In this document: in pieces, positions 1 through 11,039 of the stretch
Layout: each line of letters opens with the position of its first letter
How positions within the stretch are numbered: the first letter of the stretch is position 1
NCBI GenBank assembly: GCA_945859605.1
Contig: OX243825.1
Coordinates: forward strand, 29,408,067-29,472,066
Origin: Lumbricus rubellus
Lineage: Eukaryota > Annelida > Clitellata > Crassiclitellata > Lumbricidae
Direction: 5' to 3'
DNA: 64,000 nucleotides
Program-made: the position numbers and the translations under genes
Notes under the pieces: model-generated
Told to the model about the DNA's origin: nothing
Databases searched by the model: none
The model's input: only the letters and a program-made list of their open reading frames with translations

Positions 1-215
1 TTGCACGGAGCGGTCACCGACAGATCTCCAAACGGTCGACGGTGAAGTGGGAAGATCTTCTGTTTCACCCACACATCGATCGCCCTAAAATACGGTGAAA
101 TGTTCCAGACGTGCGTTTCGTTTTCGTTAAAGAAGATCACATCCACATAGGGCGATCTATGCTTGTGGTGGAGCAAATAGCGTCCGACTGTTGGGTAGAA
201 CTTCCACACGAATGT
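1..215 (-). pseudogene. LicD/FKRP-like copy A, C-terminal part (broken by LINE, runs off window)
   Basis: On the minus strand this segment reads as one open frame equivalent to the central and C-terminal half of copy B (10162-11016), including FYPTVGR, RSPYVDV and FPLHRRPFGDLSVTAPC. It continues past base 1, so the true C terminus is outside the window. The matching N-terminal half lies at 2481-2990, and the two are separated by a LINE with a 9-bp target duplication (CACGAATGT at 207-215 and 2481-2489). The interrupted copy cannot encode a contiguous protein unless the insert is removed by splicing, for which I see no evidence. The family (LicD, fukutin-related protein) transfers phospho-sugar or phosphocholine groups in the Golgi or membrane. 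That role is inferred from family membership. Confidence 0.8.
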
Positions 216-448
216 CATCATCATCAGGCACCATGGGCTCAACGCCCGTAGGTGTCCACTGCCATTTTCACCAAAAATCTCCACTGCTCCCTGTCCATCG
301 CCATGTGACTCAGCTCCTGGAGTGATGCTCTTCCCCACCCAATGATGTCGTCCAACCATTCTCTGTGCGGTCTTCCTCTCCGATTTGTCCCCTCCATTCT
401 GCCGAAAACCAGTAGTTTTATTTTCCTGTCGTCCCCCATTCTGCATAT

Positions 449-1877
449 ATGCAGAACACATAGGAAGACCTAACATAAAGTCGGACATCAGGTAAAGTCG
501 GACAAAATTTTCGCCGACCTGCCACGCAGACGAGACTTCGATCACCAGGTGGCAGTATCATAGATTGTATTTGCAGAGGGGCCATCTAATGATTAAAACT
601 TCACAACCTTCAAGGGATCGTTAACTTAATTTTAAGACGTCGATGACTTTCGATACATGTTGGATTTGTAGCATTTAGCAAGCTAACATAATGAAATCCA
701 TCATTCACTGTTAAGAGTTTATGATAATTTTAATTACCGAGGAGGAAGAGTTTGAATTTTTAGCACATAGATTACAGTATAATATCTGTTTTGCGTAACT
801 TGTTTGAAGGATATTGAATTAGTTTCATGGTTTAAACTAGAGCTATTTGATGTCCGACTTTGCCATAAAGGCTTGTGTTAAAGTCGGACAACATTATTAC
901 ACCCTGCTGTGATGTGTCCGACTTTGATAAAACTAGGTTCACGCTAATGCTTCATAGTCAAACCAAGGCTTAAATTTGGCAAAAAGGTTTTAAAAGAATA
1001 AAGAGAGACATTAAAGGCCAAAGGAAACTGGTTTATGTGCAGCGTTATGCCTAGGCCTATGTAGGCTATGGCAATGTTGACGATCCTCATGACAATTTTA
1101 GTAAAATAAGTGTGGTTCAGACGTTGACATATGGGGTCTCTGATGATTAATTTTTAACTTGTTAGGAATGTTTCAGATATTTATTTAAAAAGTTCTTATT
1201 TTTGACTTTTTTATATAGGCATAGGCCTTCTCTGTTTGCCTGCTTTGCAGTTAGGTTTTCATGGTAGTCTGATGCTAGGCATGGGCGGAGTTTGGCTTCC
1301 GTTATTGGAGGGGGCTAACCCAGAGTCTGGGCCTTCTTAGGGGGGGGGGGGCTAACCCCGAAAAAGGATACCATTTTCATGGAAAAAAAATTGAATCCGG
1401 GCCTTCTGGGGGGGGGGGCTTAGCCCTGATAAACTCTGCCCATGATGCTAGGCCCTGAGAGCGATCTTTTCAATAAATGTAGGCAAGTATACTGACATTT
1501 GATTGATTTTACTTCAGTTATTTTCAATGTTCAACGTTATCTTACAGTTAAATTTGGCACACATCTTGATTAAAATCGGTCAGTTTATCGATTGTCCGAC
1601 TTTAACAAAATAAGGTCAATTCAGCAAATATTGTCCAGGTTTACCAACCAAAGTGTCCAGCTTTACCCGAAAAACCAAAAACTCAAATTTCGCCAGCTCG
1701 CTGTACTTGGCACTCTCCTGATCAAATTCATTTAAAATTGGCCAGGTTTAACTGACTGTATTAGTTGAATGAGATGATAAGCTATCCAATAAACTTTACA
1801 TCATGTAGATGTGACGCTCCGTTACGGAGTAACATCGGTCAGACCAAAAGGGTGTCCGACTTATATGATAAGACCCT
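449..1877. mobile_element. Non-autonomous element with repeated AAGTCGGACA motif, nested in the LINE
   Basis: This 1.4-kb non-coding segment interrupts the LINE frame between the codons for the GLFGHI and CRM parts. The flanks read ATAT at 445-448 and 1878-1881, compatible with a 4-bp target duplication. The decamer AAGTCGGACA or its complement occurs near both ends and several times inside (about 477, 495, 848, 890, 918, 1590 and 1855), in both orientations. No transposase frame is visible. The superfamily is not assigned. Subterminal inverted repeats favour a DNA transposon derivative. Confidence 0.6.
1281..1443. mobile_element. Short G-rich MITE with 10-bp flanking duplication
   Basis: A 163-bp segment begins ATGGGCGGAGTTT and ends AAACTCTGCCCAT, a 13-bp inverted repeat with one mismatch. 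It is flanked by a perfect direct repeat GATGCTAGGC (1271-1280 and 1444-1453). The interior holds two long G runs and copies of the GGGCTTAGCCC-like motif. A 9-10-bp duplication fits a Mutator-like MITE, but the class is inferred. It sits inside the 449-1877 element and is the innermost of four nested layers. Confidence 0.7.
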
Positions 1878-2480
1878 ATATGTGCCCAAATAGCCCCATC
1901 TTTCTCCTGATCAGCTTATGCATAATGTTATCCTTCAGGCGTATTCGTTTGTATAGTGCGACATTGATAACTTTTTGTGTCCAGCCTATTCTCAGAATCT
2001 TTCGGTAGCACTTTCTTTCGAATGCCAATATCCTCCGTTCTATATCCTTTGTCACCACCCAAGACTCGCATCCATAAAGCACACCACTGAAGACACATGT
2101 CTGTAGTACTTTCATCTTGGTTTCCAGTCTTATCGCCTTGCTCCTCCAGATCTTGTCCATGGCTTTTAACGTTGCTGTGGCTTTTGCTATCCTTGCCCAT
2201 ACCTCCTTTCTGTTGTCAAGATCATATGTCGTATTGCTCCCAAGATATTTAAACTTTTCCACGCTCTCCAGCTGGTTTCCATCGATGAGGAACTTCTTTC
2301 TACACTCCTTTTCTCCGAATACTAGCGTTTTCGTTTTCCCGAAGTTCATGGACAGCCCATACCTCTTCCCTTCCTCGTTCAAAGCTTGTGCTGTTGTTTC
2401 TAGCCGTTCCTCGTCGCTATCGATCAAGTCGATATCGTCTGCGAAACATAGGTTATTGATGCTTCTATCGTCAGTTTTGC

Positions 2481-2990
2481 CACGAATGTGGCTATTTTAT
2501 TTATCCCGTAGCCGGGGTACTGCATCGACAGTGTCTTCTCTATAAGAGGCTTGTCGTTGACGTTCATGAGAATATCCACGTCGTCATCCCACGGTATTCG
2601 GTTGTGGTGTCGTAGGAACCCGAGCAGCGTTCCGCCATAGATGAAGTAAGTCAGGTTGGCCGCCTCTACGGACTCGAGGAAAACGCGGAATGTCCGATTG
2701 AGGAGTTCCATGTCAGGCGGTGTGAGCGGGCTCACGAAGTGGTCCATGTCACGCGGTGTGAGCGGGCTCACGAAATGGACCTCGAGGGGTTGTGCCGTAG
2801 TCCGGGGTACAGCTTCGACCGTGTCTGCTCTAGGGTCAACGATGCGAGTATTGAAGACGTAGAAGAGGATGATGACAATGACGAGGATGAGGATGAGGAC
2901 GAGGCTGCGGCAGCTGCGCACACCGATGCATCGCACATGGCTCCTCAAAACTGACGATAGAAGCATCACGCTGCAGACAACGAAACACAA
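2481..2990 (-). pseudogene. LicD/FKRP-like copy A, N-terminal part
   Basis: The minus-strand frame begins MCFVV at 2990, with a better-supported start MLLSS at about 2966 that matches the start of copy B. A hydrophobic signal-anchor (LVLILVIVIILFYVF) is followed by two tandem 12-residue units of the type HFVSPLTPRDMD, then the LicD signature YGGTLLGFLRHHNRIPWDDDVDI. The frame stops matching after YPGYGINKIATFV, exactly where the LINE at 216-2480 is inserted. The core acidic DDDVDI motif is intact. Compared with copy B it has one extra 12-residue unit and an acidic, proline-poor insertion after the membrane segment. It is a disrupted gene unless a truncated membrane protein is made. Confidence 0.8.
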
Positions 2991-3811
2991 TTAGAATCTA
3001 TTATATCGCTCTTAGAAGCATGACGTACAGTCTAAACAAAATAATCTGAGACAATACGAAGGCCAGTGTCATACGAATGAGCGTAGGACATTAACCCCTT
3101 GACTACACTCCCCCGACATATTCCTCCTACCTCGAACAGTAATCCCTGCTTCCGACATTTTCCACCTCAACAAAACAGGACATAGGCTATTCCTTGTATT
3201 CCGAAATATGTCAAGAATTCTGGTTAAATGGAAGTTGGACAAATGCGAGATATTCAGTTTAACAGCGAAGTTACGGTAGATTTATGCCAAGAAATATTTT
3301 TATAACTAAAGATAAGATAAACTGATATGTCTCTTAAACTACAGGGTGGGCAAAAAATCCTCTAAAGGTTTTTGCCAATAGAGAGTCTATAGGTCTATTG
3401 GACAGAAGTAGGCCTAAGAATTTCGAAATGAAATTTTACTGTCTAAAAGATTATTCATATCTACACAAGATGGACAAATTTCATCAAAATATTTCAAACA
3501 GAACAAAAGTTATACCACTTTTAGTTATATGTTACTTACGTATGTAAGTACATATTTTGCATGCATGTGTGTATATTTCTATGTATGTATGCACGCATGT
3601 ACAGTAGGCCTATGTATGCGTAATTCGTATGGATGTATGTAGCCTACGTATGCATGTATGTATGCATCATGCATGGAATATTGAAGTCGTTTGCCAATGT
3701 TTTGATTATCTATAATAAGTTGGTCTTCTTTTGCCTTTTTTAAAATTCCGTGCTTGGATTTCTTGTTTTGTTGTTGTTGTGAAACTTAGCAGAGTGGTCG
3801 TCGTGACAACG

Positions 3812-3832
3812 GTAACTATGGCAACGACGACG
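3812..3832. promoter_or_regulatory. Possible X-box-like palindrome upstream of LicD copy A
   Basis: GGTAACTATGGCAACGACGA is conserved unchanged about 0.8-0.9 kb upstream of both copy A and copy B (second copy near 11950). GTAAC-N3-GGCAAC resembles the inverted half-sites bound by RFX factors, but one half deviates from the consensus. Conservation could simply reflect recent duplication, so regulatory function is a guess. Confidence 0.2.
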
Positions 3833-4001
3833 TCGACGTTCCGGAGAAGCGAGGTCGTTGGCAAGGATTCTGCTTTCGAAGAACAAGAACAGGACGCCGT
3901 CTGCCTTACATCTGCTGGAGAGAATGTTAGCTTCAACATAATCTACCATTGATATAATTTAATATAGGGGGAGGGGGAGGGATGGTTGGACGTTCTTTTC
4001 A

Positions 4002-5008
4002 GCCACAGCAACGCGTGGCCGGGTACAGATAGTGTGTTGCAAAACAAATAATAATTATGATACAGAGAACATAATGCACACATTGCTTACGCACTGGCGA
4101 ATACGGCTGTGGTTGTTTAAGTCCAGCTGTTAGCATGCGTGGGGGAGTAGCGAGGGAGACGATCAATGATCCTGGCTGCCGAGTTTATGACTGACTAAAG
4201 GGTGGATATGCGCACCTTGGGAAGACCAGCAAATAGAATATTACAGTAGTCGAATCAACGCAATTCAATTAAAATTCAATTCCAGCTTCCACAGCAAACA
4301 AATCATGAATGTCTTTAAAGACAGAAGAAAAGCAGATCTGAATGAGTGTAGTGAATCACAGTGAAGATTTAATTAGATTTTGCCTTTAGAGTGCTGTCCT
4401 CTGAAGATCTTTAAAAAGTTAGGATCATATTGATATAAAAGTACAAGGGCGAATACATAAACTTTTAACGGGGGGTAAAAAAAATTCTAGGCCTTGGATC
4501 TGGTGGAAAAAAAATTCGTGTCCGCCCAAAAAACTTGATGACCTCTTTTTGTCATCTGCCAAAATTTTCGGGAAAATCATATCATTTCATCCGCCGAAAA
4601 ACTTGATGACCTTTTTTAGTCGTCTGCCAAAATTTTAGGGAAAATCATACCATTTCATCCGCCCAAAAAGTTGATGACCTTTTTTTTGTCCTCAACTTGA
4701 AAACGCGATTTTACGAATAGGGGGGGGGGGGCCAATATGCCATTACACCCATATGTGTATTGCTAATTTCATACCAAATTGGGAGCCACGTCCCATGGCA
4801 ATGTTAGATGGGGGGCCGTGGCCGGATTGGCCCCCCTGGATCCGCCCCTGTCAAAGTATGCAGTGCATTGTCACACGACCAACATAACAAAGCATTCATC
4901 CTAATATCCATTGTGTTTCTCATAAAGATAAGCATTGCTAGCTTCAAAATCAGCCTCTTATCAAAATTATTATTAAACTAGCTGTACCCGGCCACGCGTT
5001 GCTGTGGC
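4002..5008. repeat. 26-bp perfect inverted repeat flanking a ~950-bp segment
   Basis: Positions 4002-4027 and 4983-5008 are perfect reverse complements (core TACCCGGCCACGCGTTGC). They fall inside the duplicated unit of copy A and have no counterpart in copy B. The core resembles the conserved GC-rich stretch at the ends of some invertebrate retroelements, and a related motif (ACCCGTCGTTGCTCGGG) occurs near 50255-50275 on the minus strand. The pair therefore probably marks two opposed retroelement ends, by inference. Confidence 0.5.
4441..4853. mobile_element. Insertion present in unit A and absent from unit B
   Basis: Aligning the two duplicated upstream regions shows about 410 bp here that unit B lacks: the flanks join directly near 12845-12865. 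It starts near AAGGGCGAATACATAAAC and ends near GGATCCGCCCCTGT. It contains three tandem copies of a 60-70-bp unit around CCGCCCAAAAAACTTGATGACC, plus G runs. It is non-coding. The ends are only loosely complementary, so the class is unknown. Confidence 0.5.
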
Positions 5009-5019
5009 AGAAAAGACTC

Positions 5020-6590
5020 TCCCCCCTTCCCTCCCCCTCCTTGGAATGGAAGGTTTTGTTAAATTTTCAAAACAATCTGTGCGGTACTTTTCGAGAACAC
5101 TGGCAACAAACTATTGGAAAGTTTCATTTTCATTTATATAGATTATACCTCCGATCTTTGATCAGCCTTCAAATCAACGGTCAGACATAGGCCCTACAAC
5201 CATTCCTTGACTCTAACTTGCGTCGCTCGTGCAAGAAGAATGTTGGGCTCGTTAGTCGTTACGGCTGAGAAACATTGGCACTTACTCTTCAATATTGTCA
5301 TCTTGAGTAAGATTGATTAAAACTGCAAGAAAAATGAAAACGATAGGTCTATACCGGAATCTACAAACACTCATCAGTGCCATTTTATGGTCTTTATTTC
5401 GTCAATCAGTAGACAGTCTCTAGCTACCCAATACGAGAAAGACTAGTTAATATGCATAATATACTGTTGCCATTGATAAACCTACTTATACAGGTGTGAC
5501 TTGGTATGGGTTGCTTTTATTTCTGTATGCACAATAATTATTGGTCGGTTCCAAAATCTCCAATTTGTATCTAAAAAATGGTTATTGATTGACGAACTAC
5601 GTTTTAGAGGTTTAGGGCTGGTCGTCGTCACCATTAATTTTGATGTCAACTTGTGTAAAATATGTAGCCTAGGCCTACCACTGCCAATGGAGACCAGTAA
5701 AACACTTACATGTATCTGTGTCTCTCTGTATAATAGTGCTTGGTTCAGAGAACGGGAAAGACTGTCATAAACCACAATGGCGCCTAACTCTGCTTCGACT
5801 GTAGCATTTATACGTATCGACTATTCGACTATTCCAAGCAATATTATCACTGTATAGGCTACTTTTAATAAGCTGCGAAAATAGTGCAGACTATACTTAT
5901 CAGTAATGTTTAGACATTTTATGAGTGAATCTGTTTTTTGTTTTGTTTCAGCCGATTCCTAGTCGATCGTGTTTCGGTTGAAGTGAACGTCACGGTCATT
6001 CCATGGCTGCTCCACCAGACATTATTATTAGCTCTTAAAACCACCAAATCAAGACATTTATTTTTCTGCTTGAAATAGATTTGTGTAGTGCACGGATAAA
6101 CGAATAAAGATTCCTGGTTTTGCATTAGTCTATCTTGTATTCGTTTCTACTTACAAACAATCGGTTAATTTATCGCATATAAATTAACTGAGACTCCAAA
6201 CTTCTAAAGCGTCATTCGAAAGCCACACATAGGGCGTAAGCTTATTGACGAGCTCTGCGTTTGGTGAGAGGGCTATTAAGGGGTAGCAACACGCGGTGTA
6301 AATTCGACACAAATAGACCTAATTGGTTGCTGTCATTTTACGCCTTAGCTGCGGTGTTCTACTATATCTGACGATTTAATAAGCTGTCTCATGAGTTGTC
6401 TCAATGTTTGACCTGAAAATTAAAGGTCTTATTGAAGTAAACATTCAAGTGAAGAGACAAATATTATTATACTACGACAGTTACAACCATGCATGCACGT
6501 TTTTCTCCAAAAGCTTCAAAAGAATCATGCCAGTAGGCCTATAATTATAGGCCTATGGGGCACAGAAGATATTGATCAATCTATCGCTTC
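5020..6590. other. Intergenic region with a fragment paralogous to the peptide copy 3 upstream sequence
   Basis: No supported exon is visible. The stretch at about 6180-6300 resembles 57351-57470: both carry a CTCCAAA-N-TTCTAAAGCG segment followed by TCGAAA, a CCA stretch and a GAGCGCTGCGTT-like string. At 57.3 kb this lies just upstream of a signal-peptide exon on the minus strand. Here no such exon follows, so it looks like an orphan fragment of a duplicated unit. The minus-strand frame at 5919-6125 is not recognised. Confidence 0.4.
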
Positions 6591-6596
6591 AGAGTT

Positions 6597-6597
6597 C

Positions 6598-6666
<69 letters not shown>
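6597..6666. repeat. (TAT)n microsatellite
   Basis: About 23 uninterrupted TAT/ATT units, followed by TTTTA and TATA runs to about 6715. The poly-Tyr and poly-Ile frames over it are artefacts. Confidence 0.95.
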
Positions 6667-6667
<1 letters not shown>

Positions 6668-6997
6668 TTATTTTATTTTATATATATATATATATTTTTA
6701 TTATTATATTATACAGTAAAATTATTTTTTCATAAATCCGACTTCTACTGTGGCAACAGTGGCATCCATTTCATCATCCAGCTTCCGCGCATGTACAAAT
6801 TGGTTGGATCATTAACCAATCAAGACTTTATTTGTATCAATCCAATTTCTATTTAAATAACAAGTATTTTATCGGGATAAAGTTTCATCAAGAATCATTT
6901 CATCGAATCCCGTTTCTATTTAATTAAAAATTATTTTCATCAACTGACATAAAAAGTCATCAACTATTATAGGCCTAACTATGACTGCAACCGAGAT

Positions 6998-8339
6998 TAG
7001 GGTTACCATAAGTGCTCAGGTGAAAAAGAGGACACACAAAATGTTCATCCGGTTACCATCTCGTAGCGCGCTCCTATCTTCATAATGCTAAACCCAGTGT
7101 AAGAATTGTGGAAAAATAACTGGGGGGGGGGGGGTTGGACCATTATCCACTTGGAATCGGGGTGTGAAAAACAGACTTTAACATGGGGCTCTAAGAAAGA
7201 CTGGGGGGTTTGAAACCCCCCCAACCCCCGGCAATTCTCACTCTGGCTAAACCAATGTCAAGTGGTGTAGAACAGTGGTTCTCAAAGTGGTGGTCCGCGG
7301 ACCGGCACCGGTCCGCGGAGGCCTGATCGCCGGTCCGTGAAGAAGTCTGAGAGTTAAAAATAAATTATAATTATTAATTTCTATATTTAAAACTGCTAAA
7401 TTATTCGAATTGTTTTTACAAATTTATTCAAAATTCTGTCTCAAACTATAAAAATAGGCCTACCAGTGCCTTATTTTAACTTGCCAAATGGTTGTATAAA
7501 CAATTTTTATTAATTAAAAAGTCCCTAATTATAATAATTAGCTTTTTTATACTATAATTAGTATTATACAAAGACATGATATTGTTTGTGCATGCCATTA
7601 AAGTTAGCGGTCCGCGAGCTTCCCAAATAAATTATTGTCGGTCCGCGGCCTGCAGAAGTTTGAGAACCACTGGTGTAGAACAAAGGTAACATTAAACTAC
7701 ACAAAATATTGTTCTTATTGTACATGGTTTATTGAGTCATTGTTGAGTACTTCAGTTCAGTAGGCTACACATTAGGCCTACATTACTGTGAGTCTGTCAC
7801 TGACTGTACACAGAAACAACACCGTGAATTTCTTACTTACGCACTTACTTACTTACCATAGACTGAGCTTGGAGTTCAGCCCAAAAACTGATGGCCTTCA
7901 ACAATTTAGGCTGACTGCTGAGAAAACCTGTGCATTGGGTTTTCAGTGCGTCTGTAAATACTCACATTTCGGCTTTTAAATTTTTTTCGTGAATTTGAAT
8001 ATATTAATTAATATATTTTTATTTACCATTATGATTATGTACATTGTACAGTGCAGGCCTATCTAGCGTTATATTTATACGTTTGAAAAAACCGCCTCAG
8101 GAACCTGAAGTCCAATTGTAGGCCTATTCATACGGACCCATGCATACCATTGACCTAAATATTGCTGGAACGCGCCTTTAGTTCACGGAACGGAGTAGTA
8201 TATAACACGGAAAATTAGGCAAGATCGAGCGAGGAAAAACCCGGACAAAACCCATATTTCTCGAAAGCAGCCCGGACGCCCCGGACAGAGGCCAAAAAAG
8301 AGGACATGTCCGGGGAAACCCGGACGCATGGTAACCCTA
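6998..8339. mobile_element. hAT-type non-autonomous element, 8-bp TSD ACCGAGAT
   Basis: The ends are TAGGGTTACCAT and its inverse ATGGTAACCCTA, flanked by a perfect 8-bp direct repeat ACCGAGAT (6990-6997 and 8340-8347), which is diagnostic for hAT. The right end holds repeated CCGGAC motifs. No transposase frame survives. A second hAT MITE (7273-7672) is nested inside. The paralogous locus near 18763-18800 carries the undisrupted sequence CAACCAAGATGAAATCAGTC, an empty site that confirms the boundaries. Confidence 0.9.
7273..7672. mobile_element. hAT MITE, 400 bp, TSD GTGTAGAA
   Basis: It begins CAGTGGTTCTCAAAGTGGTG and ends with the related inverse TTTGAGAACCACTG, flanked by a perfect 8-bp duplication GTGTAGAA (7265-7272 and 7673-7680). 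The interior has GGTCCGCGGACC-type palindromes near both ends and an AT-rich non-coding centre. The terminal sequence matches the widespread 'CAGTGGTTCTCAAA' class of hAT MITEs. Confidence 0.93.
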
Positions 8340-8779
8340 ACCGAGATGAAATCAGTAAGGAGGATCACACCGACAAGGCGCAGAAACTGAAACTATAATT
8401 TCATATAATTATAGGCTATAATTTACATATATAAATATTCATATAAATTTATACATGAAATTTAAATAAAGCAGATGGTTAGTACTGTAGGTCTACTTGC
8501 CATTTCATTGTCGAACTGTTTAAGAGTGTTTACTCAATGGTTCAAGGCTCCTCTTCCAGTCAAAACTTTGAGAGAAGAGTCGCGCTATGTCCCCGAGATG
8601 ATTTCCACCACAAGTAGCCGTATTGCAAGCAGGCTTTACTAGAAATGACCGACGTAACAACTGCTACTTCGACACCTACGACAACCAATGGCTTCCGTGT
8701 TGCTTACTCGTCGTCACACGTCATAATAGCCTATAGTCAATTATAATGAAGGGCGTGTCAATGGAGAGAGTTGCTGATT

Positions 8780-9530
8780 CCAAAGTGCTGGATCGGTGAA
8801 GTCGAACGCTCGAGTTTTGACCAAAGCCGTCCTTGGTCGCGGGACAAGTAGACCATATCAGTCACGTGAGTGCATGCAATGGATGAATGGAGGATGCTGA
8901 CGATCATTGTAGGAGAGATCGCAAAGATACGTGTGTGCTAGGCCAGAGTGTGGTCAGTAAATTAAAATAAGAACATGATCTGGCCAACTATGCATGTGTA
9001 GATATTCATAGCACAGAACTGCATGCCTGCATGCGTACACTAAAACATACATAGGCTACTTACAAAGGCCGATAATATAATTATAAGTAGGCCTATCATT
9101 TGCACGACCTACGTGATTGTATACCTGGATGCGAAAACTGAATTCATAAAAAAGAAATCAATGGCATTGCAGTTAAAACATACTTAGGCCTAGTGCTTCG
9201 AGCACAACTGTACACGCAAACGACGAATTCCTTTTTCGGAAATTATAATTAGAACGCCTTGCATGAACGGCAACATCTGTTGGCAATTTCATATTATGAT
9301 AATTACTTGCTTAGCCTTCACGTCTTGCTTTCGTGGAAATGGCTACATTGGTGAGATCAAGCCGACATCGGGGATTGAGACCTTGGTCGAGCGCAGTAAA
9401 CAGAATCGTTAAGCTATATAGACATCGGTTGGAAAGGTTGCGGCAGGGTTTCAGTGGTGCACGATTTCACTCGATTAATTCTCTGAAAAATAATCAGGGC
9501 CCATATAGACCCAATCTATTTTAAAACGTT
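8780..9530. repeat. Paralogous block, copy 1 (others at 19370 and 26750)
   Basis: It shares ordered segments with 19370-20110: TTGACCAA-GCCGTCCTTGGTC, AAGAAATCAATGGCATTGCAG, and GGAAATGGCTACATTGGTGA. The block at 26750-27240 retains AAGAAATCAATGGTATCGCAG and ATGGAATTAGCCACATTG. A 63-codon frame at 9333-9524 is not preserved in the other copies (stops and indels), so it is not supported as a gene. The block is duplicated non-coding DNA, perhaps a decayed exon or regulatory region of a neighbouring gene. Confidence 0.7.
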
Positions 9531-10161
9531 AACATTTTTCATTTACCGAAGCATCCAAGTTGACCTCCAGACGTATCTACTGTGATGCAGTGTAACAGTC
9601 ACTTGTTGATCATTCTAAACCTGATTATTATCACTCAACCCACTCCATCCATTGATAGTCAACCGTTAATTATTTGCGCAAGTTAAGTTTGTGAAGTTTT
9701 AGGCTAACACGTGATATCAGACTGTCGGGCATTTGTTCTGAACAGATAATAATAAAAATTATAAAAGAAACTCAGCGGATAAGAAGATACAACTGGTGAA
9801 TATTTTATTAGTATTGACACGTGATATTATTAGCAAAGATGTTGACGGCATTTTTGCAAAGCAGGTATTATTATGCATGCACACAAGAAGATGTCGTCGT
9901 CGTCATCCTCTTTTCGCTGCATTGGTGTAGGAAAAATGAATCGTTCAAAAGACTTAAAGGTGACCACCCATCAGGTGCTTTTGCACCCAATTAATTTTCA
10001 CGACTATACGAAACTGAAGTATAGATTGAAGAACTGTTATACACACTTGGCATACGCGAAGATAATTCTCAGGCGACGGAATAGCATATTAATCAGGTAC
10101 CGCCACATCTGCGCACATCATAGTCACTTACGACAAACAGCCGACTGAATCAGGACGATTG
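9531..10161. other. 3' flank of LicD copy B
   Basis: The last part (about 10085-10161) is nearly identical to 15845-15900, the 3' flank of copy C, so the duplicated unit extends beyond the stop codon. A minus-strand polyadenylation signal AATAAA (TTTATT at about 9804-9809) is a candidate 3' end. No gene is visible. Confidence 0.4.
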
Positions 10162-11016
10162 TCAGCAAGGTGAAAGTGCAGTGAAGTTTTTAATTTGCCG
10201 ATCACCTAGCATCAACGTTTCTTGAACGAACGAGGTTCCATTCATCTGGTGAGACCGCACGAATGGATAGAGATGCGCCAGCCAATCGCACGGTAGAGAC
10301 CACGCGGTCAGATACCAATCCACGATATGGCTGGTAGATCGCGAAGTACATACGCTAATATCGAAATCTCGTCCCATCACCGCCAACCCGTTGCACGGAG
10401 CGGCCACCGACAGATCTCCAAACGGCCGACGGTGAAGTGGGAAGATCTTCTCTTTCGGCCACACTTCGGTCGCCTTTAAAAATGGCGCAATGTTCCGCAC
10501 GTGCGTTTCGTTTTCATCATAGAATGCCAGGTCCACATAGGGCGATCTATAGCTGCCGTGGTACATGTAGCGTCCGACTGTTGGGTAGAACTTCCACACG
10601 TAATCAGCTGCTTTATATATTCCGTAATCGGGGTACCGCTTCGACAGTGTCTTCTCTATGAGAGGCTTGTCTTTTTCGTGCATGAGAATATCCACATCAT
10701 CGTCCCATGGGATTCGGTTGTGGTGTCGTAGGGACCCGAGCAGCGTTCCACCGTAAATGAAGTAGGTCAGGTTGGCCGCCTCTACGGACTCGACGAAAAC
10801 GTGTAATGTCCAATTGAAGAGTTCCATGTCACGCGGTGAGAGCGGGTTCACGAAATGGACCTCAAGAGGTTGGACGACGATGCGACCAGGTCTATAATTG
10901 ATGACATATAAAAGGACGATGACGACGAGGATGAGGACGAAGCAGCTGAGAACGAAGAGGCTGCGCACACCAATGCATCGCACATGGCTCCTCAACACTG
11001 ATGATAGGAGCATCAC
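10162..11016 (-). CDS. LicD/FKRP-like type II membrane protein, copy B (intact)
   Basis: This is an uninterrupted 284-codon frame. Residues 1-18 are short and basic; residues 19-38 form a signal-anchor (SLFVLSCFVLILVVIVLLYV). A proline-containing stem includes one HFVNPLSPRDME unit. The LicD hallmark YGGTLLGSLRHHNRIPWDDDVDI spans about 88-110, with acidic residues expected to bind metal and nucleotide-linked donor. Conserved blocks RSPYVDLAFYD, FPLHRRPFGDLSV and CTSRSTSHIVDWYL follow. Potential N-glycosylation sites are NLT near 82 and NGT and NFT near the end. LicD/FKRP proteins are Golgi or membrane transferases of phosphocholine or ribitol-phosphate; substrate and partners here are unknown. 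A CTGCAG acceptor-like site lies just before the ATG, so a 5' UTR intron is likely. Copies A and C have an upstream MCFVV start that is lost here, so the MLLSS region is the common start. This is the only undisrupted copy in the window. Confidence 0.88.
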   Translation of the reverse strand: MMLLSSVLRSHVRCIGVRSLFVLSCFVLILVVIVLLYVINYRPGRIVVQPLEVHFVNPLSPRDMELFNWTLHVFVESVEAANLTYFIYGGTLLGSLRHHNRIPWDDDVDILMHEKDKPLIEKTLSKRYPDYGIYKAADYVWKFYPTVGRYMYHGSYRSPYVDLAFYDENETHVRNIAPFLKATEVWPKEKIFPLHRRPFGDLSVAAPCNGLAVMGRDFDISVCTSRSTSHIVDWYLTAWSLPCDWLAHLYPFVRSHQMNGTSFVQETLMLGDRQIKNFTALSPC

Positions 11017-11039
11017 GCTGCAGACAACGAAACAAATAA

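Larger units (their letters stand above)
216..2480 (-). mobile_element. 5'-truncated non-LTR retrotransposon (FADD-type RT) inserted in LicD copy A
   Basis: The element lies on the minus strand. Its 5' part (about 1880-2475) encodes reverse transcriptase beginning near NNLCFADDIDLIDSDEE, with the catalytic FADD, followed by KTKTLVF, a KYLGS block and the CESWVVT region of the thumb/connection. Its 3' part (about 239-448) encodes the terminal RRGRPHREWLDDI region ending in a stop, followed by a GATGATGATG tail. The endonuclease and most of the RT are missing through 5' truncation. A 9-bp duplication CACGAATGT flanks it at 207-215 and 2481-2489, the signature of target-primed insertion. The body is interrupted at 449-1877 by another element. 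The motifs fit RTE-like or related endonuclease/RT LINEs; the exact clade is uncertain. Confidence 0.85.
3000..4930. repeat. Duplicated upstream region of LicD copy A (paralogous to 11040-12990)
   Basis: Blocks here recur in the same order upstream of copy B. About 3720-3930 matches 11880-12040 (around GGTAACTATGGCAACGACGA). About 4165-4430 matches 12595-12840 (around GGATATGCGCACCTTGG), and about 4857-4965 matches 12868-12975. The region was therefore duplicated together with the gene. I see no convincing exon in it. The small frames around 3706-3952 are not conserved as protein between the two copies, because the copy B version has a deletion and different frames. The 3540-3670 stretch is rich in ATGT/GTAT simple sequence. 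Confidence 0.75.

Noticed and set aside
3348..3380. CAGGGTGGGCAAAAAATC, like a mariner terminal repeat
   Set aside because: No matching inverted end or TA-bounded element was found nearby; at best a solo fragment.
3706..3952. Overlapping small frames upstream of LicD copy A
   Set aside because: The duplicated sequence upstream of copy B has indels that are not multiples of three, so the frames are not conserved.
9333..9524. 63-codon Arg-rich frame with an ATG
   Set aside because: The paralogous block at 19.9 kb breaks the frame within about 10 codons and the 26.8-kb copy does not retain it.
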